A DNA stretch of 6,681 nt from Clostridia bacterium (GTDB taxonomy: Bacteria; Bacillota_A; Clostridia; Oscillospirales; CAG-272), in the NCBI GenBank assembly GCA_017414605.1, contig JAFQLG010000083.1:1-6681 (forward strand). The letters run 5' to 3'. This document shows positions 5,679-6,681 of the stretch, piece after piece. The translations under genes and the position numbers were made by a program. The notes under the pieces were generated by a model. The model was not told the origin of the DNA. It was given only the letters and a program-made list of their open reading frames with translations, and did not search any database. Each line of letters opens with the position of its first letter. The first letter of the stretch is position 1.

Positions 5679-6661
5679 AACATATTCTTATGATAACAAC
5701 GGGCGGCACTATTGCCAGCGCTCATAGTGCAGAGGGACTTGTGCCTACGCTGGCATCGGACGAGCTTTTGTCGCACGTGCCCGAGGTAAAGAGTATCTGC
5801 TCTGTTTCCACAGTTCAGCTATATAACCTTGACAGCACCAATATGCGACCTGAATATTGGCTTGAGGTTGCAAAATATATCCGCGGAGTTTATGAAGACT
5901 ATGACGGCTTTGTAATAACGCATGGAACGGATACTATGGCATATGCTGCGGCAATGCTGCATTATCTTATACAAAACAGCAAAAAGCCCATAGTACTTAC
6001 GGGTGCGCAGATACCTATTTCCAGCCGCGATACCGACGCGCGTGAGAATCTGACGGATGCCTTTATGTATGCGTCGGACGATGACGCCTCGGGTGTTCAT
6101 ATCGTGTTTGGTGATACCATAATCGCCGCAACAAGAGCCAGAAAAACGCGCACCAAGAGCTTTAATGCCTTTTCCAGCATAAATTATCCCGAGATTGGCT
6201 TTATTCGCGGCTCGGTCAAATATTATATCCACGAGAGCGTGGAGGGAGAGCCCATATTTTTTGACGAGATAGACCCCTCTGTCATCGTTGTAAAGCTTAT
6301 CCCCGGAATGAGCGCCGATATATTCGACTATATTGCCGAAAAGTATCATGCGGTTATAATTGAGAGCTTTGGCGTTGGCGGACTGCCATATTATGATAAC
6401 GACGAGTTTGTCGAGAAGATAGAAAAGCTTATAAATAAAGGCGTGCGCATCGTTATTACCACCCAGGTACCCCATGAGGGAAGCGATATGGGAATATATC
6501 AGGTAGGACTTCGCATCAAGCAAAAATACGAGCTTCCCGAGGCATATGATATGACCACAGAGGCAGTTGTTGCCAAGGTGATGTGGGCACTGCCGAGATG
6601 CAAGACCGCCGCGGAATTTTCAAAGCTTTTCCACACTCCAGTTGGAAACGATATGATATGA
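5675..6661 (+). CDS. ansA: Type I L-asparaginase (cytoplasmic)
   Basis: This enzyme hydrolyses L-asparagine to aspartate and ammonia. The 328-residue protein has both threonine signatures of the bacterial asparaginase/glutaminase family: TTGGTIAS with nucleophile Thr12, and ITHGTDTM with Thr85-Asp86. Lys157 in the segment RARKT aligns by position with the catalytic lysine of the family, and KPIVLTGAQIPI (104-115) is also typical. The absence of a signal peptide, and the start only two residues before the first beta strand, indicate the cytoplasmic type I (AnsA-like) group rather than the secreted type II group. Length is normal and the C-terminal domain is complete, ending at TGA. It overlaps the 2H phosphoesterase gene by four bases. 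The gene symbol follows the family; type I enzymes acting mainly on other amides cannot be excluded. Confidence 0.93.
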   Translation: MKHILMITTGGTIASAHSAEGLVPTLASDELLSHVPEVKSICSVSTVQLYNLDSTNMRPEYWLEVAKYIRGVYEDYDGFVITHGTDTMAYAAAMLHYLIQNSKKPIVLTGAQIPISSRDTDARENLTDAFMYASDDDASGVHIVFGDTIIAATRARKTRTKSFNAFSSINYPEIGFIRGSVKYYIHESVEGEPIFFDEIDPSVIVVKLIPGMSADIFDYIAEKYHAVIIESFGVGGLPYYDNDEFVEKIEKLINKGVRIVITTQVPHEGSDMGIYQVGLRIKQKYELPEAYDMTTEAVVAKVMWALPRCKTAAEFSKLFHTPVGNDMI

Positions 6662-6681
6662 TAGATAAGTTTTTTTAAGAA

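Noticed and set aside
6622..6676. Terminator after the asparaginase gene, from a run of seven T residues (6670-6676) and a TTTCCA/TGGAAA pairing
   Set aside because: The short pairing lies inside the coding end and is separated from the T run by more than 20 bases. The window ends before a real terminator could be judged.

Overview
The window looks like ordinary chromosome from a Gram-positive anaerobe of the Clostridia/Firmicutes type. The basis is strong AGGAGG-like ribosome binding sites, a consensus sigma-A promoter, a MutS2-Smr protein, a type I asparaginase, frequent ATA codons and Firmicutes-like protein sequences. I cannot name the genus. Every supported gene is on the plus strand.

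Layout. (1) Bases 3-1646 are dxs (1-deoxy-D-xylulose-5-phosphate synthase), missing about its first 80 residues at the window edge. (2) mutS2 follows 24 bases later (1671-4057) and probably shares its transcript. It is split by a -1 frame change near 2297. Joined there, the two parts give a full-length MutS2 of about 795 residues with MutS-like core, ATPase, coiled coil and Smr domain. A good intrinsic terminator follows (4064-4093). (3) A near-perfect sigma-A promoter (TTGAAA, 17-base spacer, TATAAT) drives a short-chain dehydrogenase/reductase (4216-4932). It is FabG-like overall but has features that remind me of the YmfI-type EF-P 5-aminopentanone reductases. (4) Bases 4928-5143 are a non-coding, hairpin-packed element bounded by 24-base imperfect terminal inverted repeats (19 of 24 matching). 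The left repeat contains the stop codon of the reductase. (5) A two-gene unit follows: a 2H phosphoesterase/LigT-like protein (5166-5678) overlaps a type I L-asparaginase (5675-6661) by the four bases ATGA.

How the genes fit together. Dxs feeds isoprenoid precursor synthesis. MutS2 in Firmicutes acts on collided ribosomes and on recombination intermediates. If the reductase is YmfI-type, it would finish an EF-P modification that relieves stalling, so two neighbouring transcription units would concern stalled ribosomes; this is inference. The 2H protein and asparaginase are probably translationally coupled, but no shared pathway is obvious.

I see no complete novel multi-gene system, CRISPR array, tRNA, rRNA or protein-coding mobile element. 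The two points most worth following are the inverted-repeat-bounded hairpin element and the frame break in mutS2.
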